A stretch of 64,000 bases of DNA. It comes from CAVVYV01 sp963752585 (GTDB taxonomy: Bacteria > Actinomycetota > Thermoleophilia > Solirubrobacterales > 70-9). The notes under the pieces are model-generated. The model worked only from the letters and a program-made list of their open reading frames with translations, did no database searches and was not told the origin of the DNA. A program made the position numbers and the translations under genes. The stretch is from contig CAVVYV010000008.1 in NCBI GenBank assembly GCA_963752585.1, forward strand, positions 719,306 through 783,305. The letters are read 5' to 3'. Positions 36,139 to 43,317 of this stretch are shown piece by piece. Position 1 is the stretch's first letter; every line of letters begins with the position of its first letter.

Positions 36139-37094
36139 TCCTCACCGTCACCCTCAACGCCGCGATCGACCGCACCGTCGCGGTGCCCAGCTTTCGCCAG
36201 GGCCGCCGGCACCGCGCCGTCGATGCGAGCACCGTCGCCGGCGGCAAGGGAGTGAACGTCGCCCGCGCTCTCAAGCTCCTCGGCCGGCCGGTGATTGCGA
36301 CCGGGCTCGCCGGCGGGCCGACGGGTGCCCGTCTGATGGAGAGGATGGCGGAGGAGTCGATCCTCACCGACTTCACCTGGATCGGCGGCGAGTCGCGCAC
36401 CAACCTCGCGGTGATCGATCCGACCACCGGCGAGCAGACCGAGATCAACGAGCGCGGGCCCGAGGTGAGCGCCGAGGAGCTCGAGCGCTTCCTCGAGAAG
36501 CTGCTCTACCTGGCGCGCGGCGCCCGCCTCTGCGTGATCGCGGGCAGCCAGCCGCCCTCGGTGCCGGACTCCTTTGCGGCGCGGATGGTCACAGAACTGA
36601 CGGAGCTCGGGGTCGAGACGATCCTCGACATCGAGGGCGAGCCCTTGGTCGCCGCGCTCCGCGCGGGGCCGGGCGCGGTCACCCCGAACGTTCGGGAGGC
36701 AGAGGGCGCGGTCGGGCACGAGTTCGGCGATCACGAGGACCTCGTCACCGGCCTCCGCGGCCTGGTCGAGCTGGGCGCGAGCGAGGCGGTGATCACCCGC
36801 AGCAACGGCTGCGTCGCCTCGCTCCTCGACGGGGACGACCGCCGCGCCTACGAGGTGATCGCCCCGGACCTCGAGCCAGTCGCCTCCGTCGGCTCCGGCG
36901 ACGCCTTCCTCGCCGGCTTCGTCGCCTCCCGCTTCGACGGCGCCAAGCCCCGCGACTGCCTCCGCTACGCGGTCGCCTGCGGCGCCGAGTCCACCCAGCA
37001 CTTCGGCGCCGGCGGGATCGACCCCGACGAGGTCAACCGCCTGCTCGACCGGGTCGAGATCAGCTCCCTCGACATTCCCGCCGCCGTCCGCTAG
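36135..37094 (+). CDS. PfkB-family hexose kinase, 1-phosphofructokinase-like
   Basis: The start at GTG 36135 overlaps the upstream stop region. The 319-residue product has MILTVTLNAAIDRTVAVPSF (typical of 1-phosphofructokinase and tagatose-6-phosphate kinase), STVAGGKGVNVARALKLLG, EINERGPEVS and the ATP/catalytic motif VASVGSGDAFLAGFVASRFD. It phosphorylates a sugar phosphate, probably fructose-1-phosphate; no PTS genes are in view. The last third, VASRFDGAKPRDCLRYAVAC, is duplicated at 38047-38160 downstream of the DUF4396-csoR module. Confidence 0.9.
   Translation: MILTVTLNAAIDRTVAVPSFRQGRRHRAVDASTVAGGKGVNVARALKLLGRPVIATGLAGGPTGARLMERMAEESILTDFTWIGGESRTNLAVIDPTTGEQTEINERGPEVSAEELERFLEKLLYLARGARLCVIAGSQPPSVPDSFAARMVTELTELGVETILDIEGEPLVAALRAGPGAVTPNVREAEGAVGHEFGDHEDLVTGLRGLVELGASEAVITRSNGCVASLLDGDDRRAYEVIAPDLEPVASVGSGDAFLAGFVASRFDGAKPRDCLRYAVACGAESTQHFGAGGIDPDEVNRLLDRVEISSLDIPAAVR
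36921..37034 (+). repeat. Copy 1 of a 114-nt direct repeat (inside the PfkB gene)
   Basis: This segment matches 38047-38160 with 6 mismatches in 114 positions and no gaps, at a constant offset of 1126 nt. It encodes VASRFDGAKPRDCLRYAVAC to the aspartates just before the kinase C-terminus. The two copies bracket the DUF4396-csoR module. Confidence 0.95.
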
Positions 37095-37165
37095 GACTCG
37101 GCGGTTCCGCGCAACCGCGGCGGGTATCGCCACTCGTCGAAAGCAGTAGGACTGGGTCGTCAGGC

Positions 37166-37191
37166 AATACCCCTGGGGGGTATAGTATTGC
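37166..37191 (+). promoter_or_regulatory. CsoR-type operator overlapping the -10 of the DUF4396-csoR module
   Basis: Nested palindromes: CAATAC (37166-37171) with GTATTG (37186-37191), and ATACCCC with GGGGTAT around a T and G-tract. A G/C-tract flanked by inverted A/T arms is the known form of CsoR operators. A -10-like TATAGT (37182-37187) lies inside it, so bound repressor would block transcription until metal binds. The first gene starts 33 nt downstream. Confidence 0.75.
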
Positions 37192-37223
37192 GTGACCGCC
37201 CAAGCGACATTCAGGAGGGTCAG

Positions 37224-37682
37224 ATGGAAGCGGCAGCAGCGCCAGATGGAAATCTCAATCGCCTCGCGGTGAGCGCGACGACCCATTGCCTTACCGGCTG
37301 CGTGATCGGAGAGGTCATGGGCATGTTCATCGGCACCGCTTTCGGCTGGGGCAATCTGGCGACGATCGCGCTTGCCGTCGGTCTCGCCTATGTCTTCGGA
37401 TTCGGCTTGACCTCGCTGCCCCTGTTCAAGGCCGGGCTCGCCTTTTCGGCAATCGTGCCCATCGCGCTGGCATCGGACACGGTCTCGATCACGATCATGG
37501 AGGTGATCGACAACGCCACCGTGCTGCTGATCCCCGGGGCGATGGAAGCGGGCATCGATGAGCCGCTGATCTACGCCAGCATCGCCGCTGGGTTCGCGAT
37601 CGCCTATCCGTTCGCCTTTCTCGCAAACCGCTACCTGATCGCCCGCGGCAGGGGCCATGCCGTCGTCCACGAGTACCACTGA
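37224..37682 (+). CDS. DUF4396-family membrane protein, predicted copper-responsive
   Basis: ATG 37224 sits 5 nt after AGGAGG and gives 152 residues. Four hydrophobic helices are visible. The first contains TTHCLTGCVIGEVMGMFIG, with His, two Cys four apart and Met residues that could bind Cu(I). Others are LAVGLAYVFGFGLTSLPLF, FSAIVPIALASDTVSITIME and SIAAGFAIAYPFAFLANRYL. The C-terminus is His-rich (HAVVHEYH). DUF4396 has no assigned function. Codon use is less GC-biased than in neighbours, and the gene shares a CsoR operator with csoR downstream (8-nt gap). I infer a metal transport or detoxification role and acquisition by transfer. Confidence 0.85.
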   Translation: MEAAAAPDGNLNRLAVSATTHCLTGCVIGEVMGMFIGTAFGWGNLATIALAVGLAYVFGFGLTSLPLFKAGLAFSAIVPIALASDTVSITIMEVIDNATVLLIPGAMEAGIDEPLIYASIAAGFAIAYPFAFLANRYLIARGRGHAVVHEYH

Positions 37683-37690
37683 GGAGAAAA

Positions 37691-37978
37691 ATGGCAACAA
37701 CGCGTGGCTACACGAGATCGAAGGAGCAGCTGCTCGCCCGCCTGGCGCGGATCGAGGGTCAGGTCCGGGGCGTCTCACGGATGGTCGAGGAGGACCGCTA
37801 TTGCATCGACGTGCTGACCCAGATTTCGGCTGCCCGCGCGGCTCTGGAGCAGATCTCGCTCGGTCTGCTCGACCAGCACGCCCGCCACTGCATGCTCGGC
37901 GAAGGCGATGCTCCCGAGAGTCCCGACGAGCAGGTACAGGAGCTGATGGGCGCGGTCGGCCGCCTGGTCAAGAGCTAA
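37691..37978 (+). CDS. csoR: CsoR-family copper-sensing repressor
   Basis: The 95-residue all-helical regulator begins MATTRGYTRSKEQLLARLAR, then IEGQVRGVSRMVEEDRYCID. The metal ligands C38, H63 and C67 have exactly the spacing (25 and 4) of M. tuberculosis CsoR C36-H61-C65, which argues for Cu(I) rather than nickel or formaldehyde sensing. The DNA-contacting Arg/Lys of helix 1 are present. It lies 8 nt after the DUF4396 gene, behind GAGGAGAAAA, and very probably represses the pair through the operator at 37166. Confidence 0.93.
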   Translation: MATTRGYTRSKEQLLARLARIEGQVRGVSRMVEEDRYCIDVLTQISAARAALEQISLGLLDQHARHCMLGEGDAPESPDEQVQELMGAVGRLVKS

Positions 37979-38022
37979 CCGGTTTCCCACGAGAGCAGCC
38001 CGGAGTCACGGACGAGTCCACC

Positions 38023-38219
38023 ATGAGCGACCTCAGTGAGGCGCTCGTCGCCTCCCGCTTCGACGGCGCCGAGCCCCGCGACTGCCTCCGCCACGCGGTC
38101 GCCTGCGGCGCCGAGTCCACCCAGCACTTCGGCGGAGGCCGGATTGACCCCGACGAGGTCGGTCGGCTGGTACGGTCGCTCGCACCCCGAGGAAACGCCG
38201 GTCGAGCGGCCATAGGAGG
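38023..38219 (+). pseudogene. Remnant of the PfkB kinase 3' end
   Basis: The frame MSDLSEALVASRFDGAEPRD and CLRHAVACGAESTQHFGGGR copies residues ~263-300 of the kinase at 36135, without its ATP-binding N-terminus. The reading continues into unrelated sequence (SLAPRGNAGRAAIGG) and has no proper stop before the next gene. I therefore call it a duplicated fragment, not a gene. Confidence 0.75.
38047..38160 (+). repeat. Copy 2 of the 114-nt direct repeat
   Basis: Matches 36921-37034 at about 95% identity. It marks the downstream edge of the segment carrying DUF4396 and csoR and suggests the module arrived by recombination or integration at the kinase 3' end. Confidence 0.95.
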
Positions 38220-38227
38220 GATGAGGG

Positions 38228-38815
38228 ATGCAGCGACCGATCAGCGATCACATCCGGTCGAACGTGTGGGCGATCGCCGCTTGCTTCATCGCGGCCATGG
38301 GCGCCGCGGTCGTTGCCAATGCGAGCGACAGCGGGCCCGAGGCGAGCAAGAGTGTCGCCGACCCGGCGAAGCAGGTCAGGAAGCTGAAGCAGAAGCTCGC
38401 GAGCGTCGAGCAGCGGCTGGCCGCTCTCGAGGGGAAGGCGGCCCCGACGACCCTGCCCCCGACCGGCCCCGCCGGCGGCGATCTGACCGGCACCTACCCG
38501 AGCCCGTTGGTCGGTCCGAATGCGGTTGGCGCCGCCGAAATCATCAATGACTCGGTCGCCACGGCCGAGCTCGCGAGCTCGGTCGGCGTCGACACGCTCG
38601 GTGCGGCCACCGTCACGACAAATGACCTGAACGTCGCCGCCGACGTGTTCCTGTTTGGAGGCGAATCGGTCATCGACATCGATGAGATCGGCAACCCGGG
38701 GAATCCAGCCGCCAACCAAGTGAGGGTCTACGCCCGGGACAGCGGCGGCCTCACCCAACTCGTCGCGCGCTTCGCCGACGGCAACATCGACGTCCTCGCA
38801 GAAGAAGCTCCATAG
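38228..38815 (+). CDS. Secreted or membrane-anchored coiled-coil surface protein with tail-fibre-like motif
   Basis: ATG 38228 lies behind GGAGGG and gives 195 residues. One N-terminal membrane helix (VWAIAACFIAAMGAAVVANA) is followed by a short coiled coil (DPAKQVRKLKQKLASVEQRL). GGDLTGTYPSPLVGPNAVGA then appears, the GGDLxGxYPxP motif seen in phage tail fibres and many actinobacterial surface proteins. A beta-rich end follows. No catalytic function is suggested. The plan resembles the protein at 56154. Confidence 0.75.
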   Translation: MQRPISDHIRSNVWAIAACFIAAMGAAVVANASDSGPEASKSVADPAKQVRKLKQKLASVEQRLAALEGKAAPTTLPPTGPAGGDLTGTYPSPLVGPNAVGAAEIINDSVATAELASSVGVDTLGAATVTTNDLNVAADVFLFGGESVIDIDEIGNPGNPAANQVRVYARDSGGLTQLVARFADGNIDVLAEEAP

Positions 38816-38862
38816 AGGCGATTCGGCCAGCGGCGGTCACGTCCGAGCGGCCCAACGTTCAG

Positions 38863-38958
38863 CCGCTGTTATCCTCGGTGAGGCGTTGGTTCGAGGCGCA
38901 GACAACGCCGCAAACAGCGGTATCTCGCAGTTTTCGCCCCGGCCTGCCGGGGCTTTTT
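38863..38958 (+). ncRNA. Structured leader RNA with terminator upstream of guaB3-guaA
   Basis: Nested stems are present: CCGCTGTT (38863-38870) with AACAGCGG (38913-38920), and inside it GGCGTTG (38882-38888) with CAACGCC (38903-38909), leaving a 14-nt apical loop and a 12-nt bulge. A rho-independent terminator follows: GCCCCGGCCTGCCGGGGC (38936-38953) then TTTTTC. The guaB3-guaA start is 28 nt further on. The layout fits a premature-termination riboswitch or attenuator, or a small RNA. It matches no riboswitch consensus that I can recall. Confidence 0.65.
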
Positions 38959-38986
38959 CGTCCGCGAACGATCGTAGGGTGAGCTG

Positions 38987-41785
38987 ATGGAAGTCGAGAT
39001 CGGAAGAGGGAAGAAGGGTCGTCGGGCCTACGGCTTCGACGACATCGCGATCGTGCCCTCGCGCCGGACCCGGGACCCCGACGACATCGACATCCGCTGG
39101 ACGCTCGGGCCCTACCAGTTCGAGCTTCCCCTCCTGGGTGCGGCGATGGACGGCGTCGTCAGCCCCGAGACCGCGGGGATCGTCGGCAAGCTCGGCGGGC
39201 TCGCGGTGCTCAACCTCGAGGGGATCTGGTCGCGTTACGAGGACGCCGACGAGAAGCTCGAGGAGATCGCCTCGCTTCCGCCCGAGCTCGCGACCCAGAA
39301 GATGCAGGAGATCTACAGCGAGCCGGTGAAGCCGGAGCTGATCGCCCAGCGGGTCGAGGAGATCAAGGCCCATGGGGTGGTCGCCTGCGGCTCGCTCACC
39401 CCCCAGCGGGTCGCCAAGCACCACGAGGTGGCGCTCGAGGCCGGCCTCGACATCCTCGTGATCCAGGGCACCGTGATCTCGGCCGAGCACGTCTCGGCCC
39501 AGACCGAGCCGCTCAACCTGAAGGAGTTCATCGCCGAGTTCCCGATCCCGTGCGTGGTCGGAGGCTGTGCCTCCTACAACACCGGCCTCCACCTGATGCG
39601 CACCGGCGCCGTCGGCGTCCTCGTCGGGGTCGGGCCGGGTGCCGCCTGCACGACCCGCGGCGTCCTCGGGATCGGCGTCCCCCAGGCGACCGCGATCGCC
39701 GACGTCGCGGCGGCACGCGGCCAGCACATGATGGAAACGGGCACCTACTGCAACGTGATCGCCGACGGCGGCATGCGGACCGGCGGCGACGTCTCGAAGG
39801 CGATCGCCTGCGGCGCCGACGCGGTCATGGTCGGCTCGCCGCTCGCCCGCGCCAAGGAGGCGCCCGGCCGCGGCTACCACTGGGGGATGGCGACCTTCCA
39901 TCCCTCGCTTCCTCGGGGCGCCCGGGTGGCCACCCAGCAGGACGGCACGATCGAGCAGATCCTCCTCGGGCCCGCCCAGGAGAACGACGGCACCTTCAAC
40001 CTGATGGGCGCGCTGCGCACCTCGATGGCGACCTGCGGCTACGCCGACATCCCCGAGTTCCACCGGGCCGAGGTGATGGTCGCCCCGGCGCTGATGTCGG
40101 AGGGCAAGCAGCTCCAGCGCGAGCAGTCGGTCGGCATGGGCTCGAATGGCCGCGCCACCGTCTCCACGGAGTCGCCGTCTCGGATGACTGACGCCCGGGC
40201 TGCGGCGACCGCCACCCCCGAGCAGACGACTTCGCGCGAAACGGCTGCCGAGGAGGTCCTCGTATTGGACTTCGGCGGCCAGTACTCGCAGCTGATCGCC
40301 CGGCGGATCCGCGAGTGCGGCGTCTTCAGCGAGCTGCTCCCTCATGACACCCCGATCGAGCTGATCAAGGAGCGCGCCCCGCGCGGCCTCGTCCTCTCCG
40401 GGGGCCCCGCCTCCGTCTACTCGGAGGGCGCGCCTGGCCTTCGCAAGGAGCTGCTCGAGCTCGGGATCCCGGTGCTCGGCATCTGTTACGGGATGCAGCT
40501 GATGGTCCACGAGCTCGGCGGCCGGGTCGAGCAGGCCCCCGCCGGCGAGTTCGGCCGCACCGGCCTCACCCTCCGCGACGGGGGCGGGCGGCTGCTCGAG
40601 GGACTGCCCGCCGAGCAGCAGTGTTGGATGAGCCACCGCGACACCGTCTTCGAGCCACCGCCGGGGTTCGCGGCGCTCGCCTCGAGTCCCGAATCGCCGG
40701 TCGCCGCGACCGAGGACACCGAGCGCGCCCTCTACGGAATCCAGTTCCACCCCGAGGTCGTCCACACCCCCTACGGGACCGAGATCCTCACCCGCTTCCT
40801 CCGCGACGTCGCCGGCTGCCGCGAGCGCTGGTCGCCGGCGTCGGTGATCGAGGAGCAGGTGGAGGCGATCCGCGCCCAGGTCGGCGACGCCCGGGCGATC
40901 TGCGGGCTCTCGGGCGGGGTCGACTCCGCGACCGCGGCGCTGCTCGTCCACCGCGCGATCGGCGACCGGCTCACCTGCGTCTTCGTCGACCACGGGCTCC
41001 TCCGCAAGAACGAGGCCGAGCAGGTGGTCGAGGCCTTCCGCGACCGGCTCGGGGTGCCTTTGGTCCACGTCGAGGCCTCGGATCGCTTCCTCGACCGGCT
41101 CGCCGGGGTCGAGGAGCCGGAGCGGAAGCGGAAGATCATCGGCGAGGAGTTCATCCGGGTGTTCGAGGAGGAGGCGGGGAAGATCGAGGGCGCCCGCTTC
41201 CTCGTCCAGGGGACGCTCTACTCGGACGTGATCGAGTCGGGCGGCGACGGTCGGGCCGCGGCGACGATCAAGTCCCACCACAACGTCGGCGGGCTCCCCG
41301 AGGACCTCGACCTCGACCTGGTCGAGCCGCTGCGGATGCTGTTCAAGGACGAGGTGAGAGCGGTCGCCGCCGAGCTCGGCCTCCCCGAGCGGCTCGTCTG
41401 GCGCCAGCCCTTCCCCGGGCCCGGGCTCGCGATCCGGATCGTCGGCGGTGAGGCGAATCGGGAGCGGCTCGAGATCCTGCGCGAGGCCGACGCTGTCCTC
41501 CAGGAGGAGATCCGCGCCGCCGACCTCTACCGGGAGCTGTGGCAGTCGTTCTGCGTCCTCCCGGTGGTCCGCTCGGTCGGCGTCCAGGGGGACGAGCGCT
41601 CCTACGCCTACCCGATCGTGATCCGCGCGGTCACCTCCGACGACGCGATGACCGCCGACTGGGCCCGGCTTCCCTACGACCTGCTCGAACGGGTCTCGAG
41701 CCGGATCATCAACGAGGTCCCCGGGGTGAACCGGGTCACCCTCGATCTCACCTCGAAGCCGCCGGGGACGATCGAGTGGGAATAG
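38987..41785 (+). CDS. guaA: GuaB3-type IMP dehydrogenase relative fused to GMP synthase (GuaA)
   Basis: The frame is uninterrupted for 932 residues. Residues 1-~385 are a GuaB3-family protein (RGKKGRRAYGFDDIAIVPSR; LLGAAMDGVVSPETAGIVGK; GVGPGAACTTRGVLGIGVPQ, with the catalytic-loop cysteine). A linker (SNGRATVSTESPSRMTDARA) leads into GMP synthase, residues ~420-932. This has class I amidotransferase triad elements LGICYGMQLM and GIQFHPEV, P-loop CGLSGGVDSATAALLVHRA and the C-terminal TLDLTSKPPGTIEWE. Together the parts would serve IMP-XMP-GMP conversion. Because this contig has indels, two overlapping genes (a hidden stop beside ATG 40186) cannot be ruled out. Confidence 0.88.
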   Translation: MEVEIGRGKKGRRAYGFDDIAIVPSRRTRDPDDIDIRWTLGPYQFELPLLGAAMDGVVSPETAGIVGKLGGLAVLNLEGIWSRYEDADEKLEEIASLPPELATQKMQEIYSEPVKPELIAQRVEEIKAHGVVACGSLTPQRVAKHHEVALEAGLDILVIQGTVISAEHVSAQTEPLNLKEFIAEFPIPCVVGGCASYNTGLHLMRTGAVGVLVGVGPGAACTTRGVLGIGVPQATAIADVAAARGQHMMETGTYCNVIADGGMRTGGDVSKAIACGADAVMVGSPLARAKEAPGRGYHWGMATFHPSLPRGARVATQQDGTIEQILLGPAQENDGTFNLMGALRTSMATCGYADIPEFHRAEVMVAPALMSEGKQLQREQSVGMGSNGRATVSTESPSRMTDARAAATATPEQTTSRETAAEEVLVLDFGGQYSQLIARRIRECGVFSELLPHDTPIELIKERAPRGLVLSGGPASVYSEGAPGLRKELLELGIPVLGICYGMQLMVHELGGRVEQAPAGEFGRTGLTLRDGGGRLLEGLPAEQQCWMSHRDTVFEPPPGFAALASSPESPVAATEDTERALYGIQFHPEVVHTPYGTEILTRFLRDVAGCRERWSPASVIEEQVEAIRAQVGDARAICGLSGGVDSATAALLVHRAIGDRLTCVFVDHGLLRKNEAEQVVEAFRDRLGVPLVHVEASDRFLDRLAGVEEPERKRKIIGEEFIRVFEEEAGKIEGARFLVQGTLYSDVIESGGDGRAAATIKSHHNVGGLPEDLDLDLVEPLRMLFKDEVRAVAAELGLPERLVWRQPFPGPGLAIRIVGGEANRERLEILREADAVLQEEIRAADLYRELWQSFCVLPVVRSVGVQGDERSYAYPIVIRAVTSDDAMTADWARLPYDLLERVSSRIINEVPGVNRVTLDLTSKPPGTIEWE

Positions 41786-41786
41786 C

Positions 41787-41984
41787 TCAGCGGGTGGTCC
41801 TGACCGGCTCGAAGTCGTAGCCGCAGTGGCGGCAGACGCGCTGGTCGAGGCGGACCCGGCGGCCGCAGCGGTGACAGCGACGGGTCGGGTGGCGGTACAT
41901 CAAGCTGACCGCGATCAGGAACCCGACGACGACGAGGACGGCGCCGCCGAACGTCCAGATGTTGAGGATGACTGCGAGCAGCAC
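41787..41984 (-). CDS. Small membrane protein with C-terminal zinc ribbon
   Basis: The 65-residue product has one hydrophobic helix (NIWTFGGAVLVVVGFLIAVS) and then a four-cysteine ribbon (RCHRCGRRVRLDQRVCRHCG). It is convergent with guaA, 1 nt apart, and downstream of the M23 peptidase on the same strand. Function unknown; the ribbon is cytoplasmic or external depending on topology, which the sequence does not settle. Confidence 0.7.
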   Translation of the reverse strand: MLLAVILNIWTFGGAVLVVVGFLIAVSLMYRHPTRRCHRCGRRVRLDQRVCRHCGYDFEPVRTTR

Positions 41985-42033
41985 CGGCCCAGGCTAGCTC
42001 CCAGACCGAGCCCTGCCGGCCGGTGATGGAGGG

Positions 42034-42621
42034 CTAGAAGGCCGGGTCCCAGGCGAGCAGCGTCGGCAGCGGGTCGATCGCCCTGCCGCCGCGGTAATAG
42101 CCGGGGCGCTTCCAGAGCTCGAAGTGGAGATGGCAGCCGCTCGCGTTGCCGCTGTCGCCGACGGTGCCCACCTGTTCGCCCGGGGCGAGCTTCTGCCCCT
42201 TGGTGACCAGGGGAGCGGTCGCCAGGTGGGCATACATGTAGTCGTGACGAAGCGGCTTGTAGCGGAGGACCACGTAGTTGCCGGCTGACCCGTGGGAGCC
42301 GGTCAGGAGCACCTTGGTGCTTGTGACCGAGACCAGGGGAGTGCCGCAGGCCGCGAATACGTCCTGGCCCTGATGACTCCGCCCGCCGCGTCCGGCTCCG
42401 TAGGCGGCGGCGCCCTCTCCGTAGCTGTGGGTTCCCTGGATCGGGAAGACGAAGGAACCGGCGACTGGCGGGGGCGGCGCCGAGGGGTCGGGTGGAGCGT
42501 CGATGCCGCCCGCCTGAGCCATCGCCCGGTCGGCGCCGATCAGGAGGAGCAGGCACGCCGCCGCCAGCGCGACCACGGTGCGCGTGCAAACGAGGGTTTG
42601 GATAGTCCTGTCCCGAACCAT
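42034..42621 (-). CDS. M23/LytM-family cell-wall endopeptidase, c-di-AMP riboswitch-controlled
   Basis: The 195-residue secreted protein has a signal peptide (VVALAAACLLLLIGADRAMA) and a short Pro-rich linker. Its M23 zinc peptidase domain has HQGQD and HLHFELWKRPGYYRGG, which contain the H/D and HxH zinc ligands. It cleaves peptidoglycan cross-links. The 5' leader is a c-di-AMP (ydaO-type) riboswitch, the usual control for wall hydrolases in actinobacteria. The ATG at 42621 lies only a few bases after the aptamer, so c-di-AMP probably represses expression directly at this start. Confidence 0.92.
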   Translation of the reverse strand: MVRDRTIQTLVCTRTVVALAAACLLLLIGADRAMAQAGGIDAPPDPSAPPPPVAGSFVFPIQGTHSYGEGAAAYGAGRGGRSHQGQDVFAACGTPLVSVTSTKVLLTGSHGSAGNYVVLRYKPLRHDYMYAHLATAPLVTKGQKLAPGEQVGTVGDSGNASGCHLHFELWKRPGYYRGGRAIDPLPTLLAWDPAF

Positions 42622-42625
42622 TTCG

Positions 42626-42772
42626 CTGCCGGGCCTACGGGGTTAGCTGGCGGGCTCGCGCCTGGAACGGCGCTACGGAGCACTTGCTTCCGATTCGCCC
42701 CTGGGGCCGGATTGCCTCCAACCCCTTTGGGTTCCCCGCTCCCCGCCGGAACTGGCCGGCGGGGATTCGGCT
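42626..42772 (-). promoter_or_regulatory. c-di-AMP riboswitch (ydaO/yuaA class)
   Basis: Read on the minus strand, the leader runs from CCGAATCCCC through a GC stem (CCCCGCCGGCC...GGCGGGG). GAGCGGGGAACC, GGGGCGAATC and the class-defining 3' block CAGCTAACCCCGTAGGC follow. These conserved blocks and their order are those of the ydaO riboswitch. It ends directly before the M23 peptidase start codon. Confidence 0.9.
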
Positions 42773-42785
42773 CGATTGGCGCGGC

Positions 42786-42791
42786 AGTATA
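42786..42791 (-). promoter_or_regulatory. -10 element (TATACT) for the riboswitch/M23 transcript
   Basis: On the minus strand TATACT lies about 16 nt before the riboswitch core. No clear -35 is present. It is back-to-back with the rplM promoter. Confidence 0.55.
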
Positions 42792-42809
42792 GCCACGCTC
42801 AAGGCGGCC

Positions 42810-42837
42810 TTGCGGCAGGCACCTCGATGGCTATCAT
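42810..42837 (+). promoter_or_regulatory. rplM-rpsI promoter
   Basis: TTGCGG (42810-42815) and TATCAT (42832-42837) are 16 nt apart, a good vegetative-type promoter 34 nt before the rplM start. Confidence 0.6.
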
Positions 42838-42846
42838 CCGCCTGCG

Positions 42847-42863
42847 GCCGCGCCTCGCGCGGC
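42847..42863 (+). promoter_or_regulatory. Leader hairpin directly upstream of rplM
   Basis: GCCGCGC (42847-42853) pairs with GCGCGGC (42857-42863) around CTC, followed by GCTTTCT and the rplM ATG. It fits a ribosomal-protein leader used for feedback or attenuation; which protein would bind is unknown. Confidence 0.5.
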
Positions 42864-42870
42864 GCTTTCT

Positions 42871-43317
42871 ATGAGTACGGCGATGAAGACCTACCAGGCG
42901 ACGGCCCAGGACCGCGAGCGGGACTGGTACGTGGTCGACGCCGAGGGCAAGATCCTCGGCCGCCTGGCGACCCAGATCGCCGACGTCCTCCGCGGCAAGC
43001 GGAAGCCGACCTATACCGCCCATGTCGACGTCGGCGACTTCGTCATCGTCGTCAACGCGGAGAAGGTGGCGGTGACCGGGAACAAGCTCGAGGACAAGCG
43101 CTACTGGCGACACAGCGGCTATCCGGGCGGGATTCGCTTCCGCACCCTGGGCGAGCTGCTCGAGCGGCGCCCCGAGGAGGTCATCCGGAAAGCGGTCAAG
43201 GGGATGCTCCCCCGCAACCGGCTCGGCCGCCAGCAGCTCCGCAAGCTCAAGGTATACGCCGGCTCCGAGCATCCGCATCAGGCACAGAAGCCGAGCGCGT
43301 TGGAGATAGAGACTTGA
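42871..43317 (+). CDS. rplM: Ribosomal protein L13
   Basis: L13 is an early assembly protein of the 50S subunit. The 148-residue product reads MSTAMKTYQATAQDRERDWY, then VVDAEGKILGRLATQIADVL, RGKRKPTYTAHVDVGDFVIV, YWRHSGYPGGIRFRTLGELL and the end KGMLPRNRLGRQQLRKLKVY. ATG 42871 and ATG 42883 (MKTYQ, which aligns best with other L13s) are both possible starts; neither has a Shine-Dalgarno sequence. The stop overlaps the TTG start of rpsI, the universal rplM-rpsI pair. Length and motifs are normal. Confidence 0.96.
   Translation: MSTAMKTYQATAQDRERDWYVVDAEGKILGRLATQIADVLRGKRKPTYTAHVDVGDFVIVVNAEKVAVTGNKLEDKRYWRHSGYPGGIRFRTLGELLERRPEEVIRKAVKGMLPRNRLGRQQLRKLKVYAGSEHPHQAQKPSALEIET

Noticed and set aside
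37224..37978. DUF4396-csoR as part of a larger integrated element
   Set aside because: No integrase, transposase, tRNA target or plasmid gene is found nearby; only the flanking 114-nt duplication supports an insertion event.
38023..38219. Small gene downstream of csoR
   Set aside because: Its sequence is a copy of the kinase 3' end and lacks its own stop and family, so it is listed as a pseudogene.
38880..38925. tRNA-like segment (GGTTCGAGGC) upstream of guaB3
   Set aside because: The TTCGA alone resembles a T-loop, but no acceptor stem, anticodon arm or D-arm can be formed; the stems that exist are those of the reported leader RNA.
38837..41281. 814-codon open frame antisense to guaB3-guaA
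   Set aside because: It is a shadow of the high-GC codon structure of the sense gene; it has no family motifs and is Arg/Asp/Leu-rich throughout.
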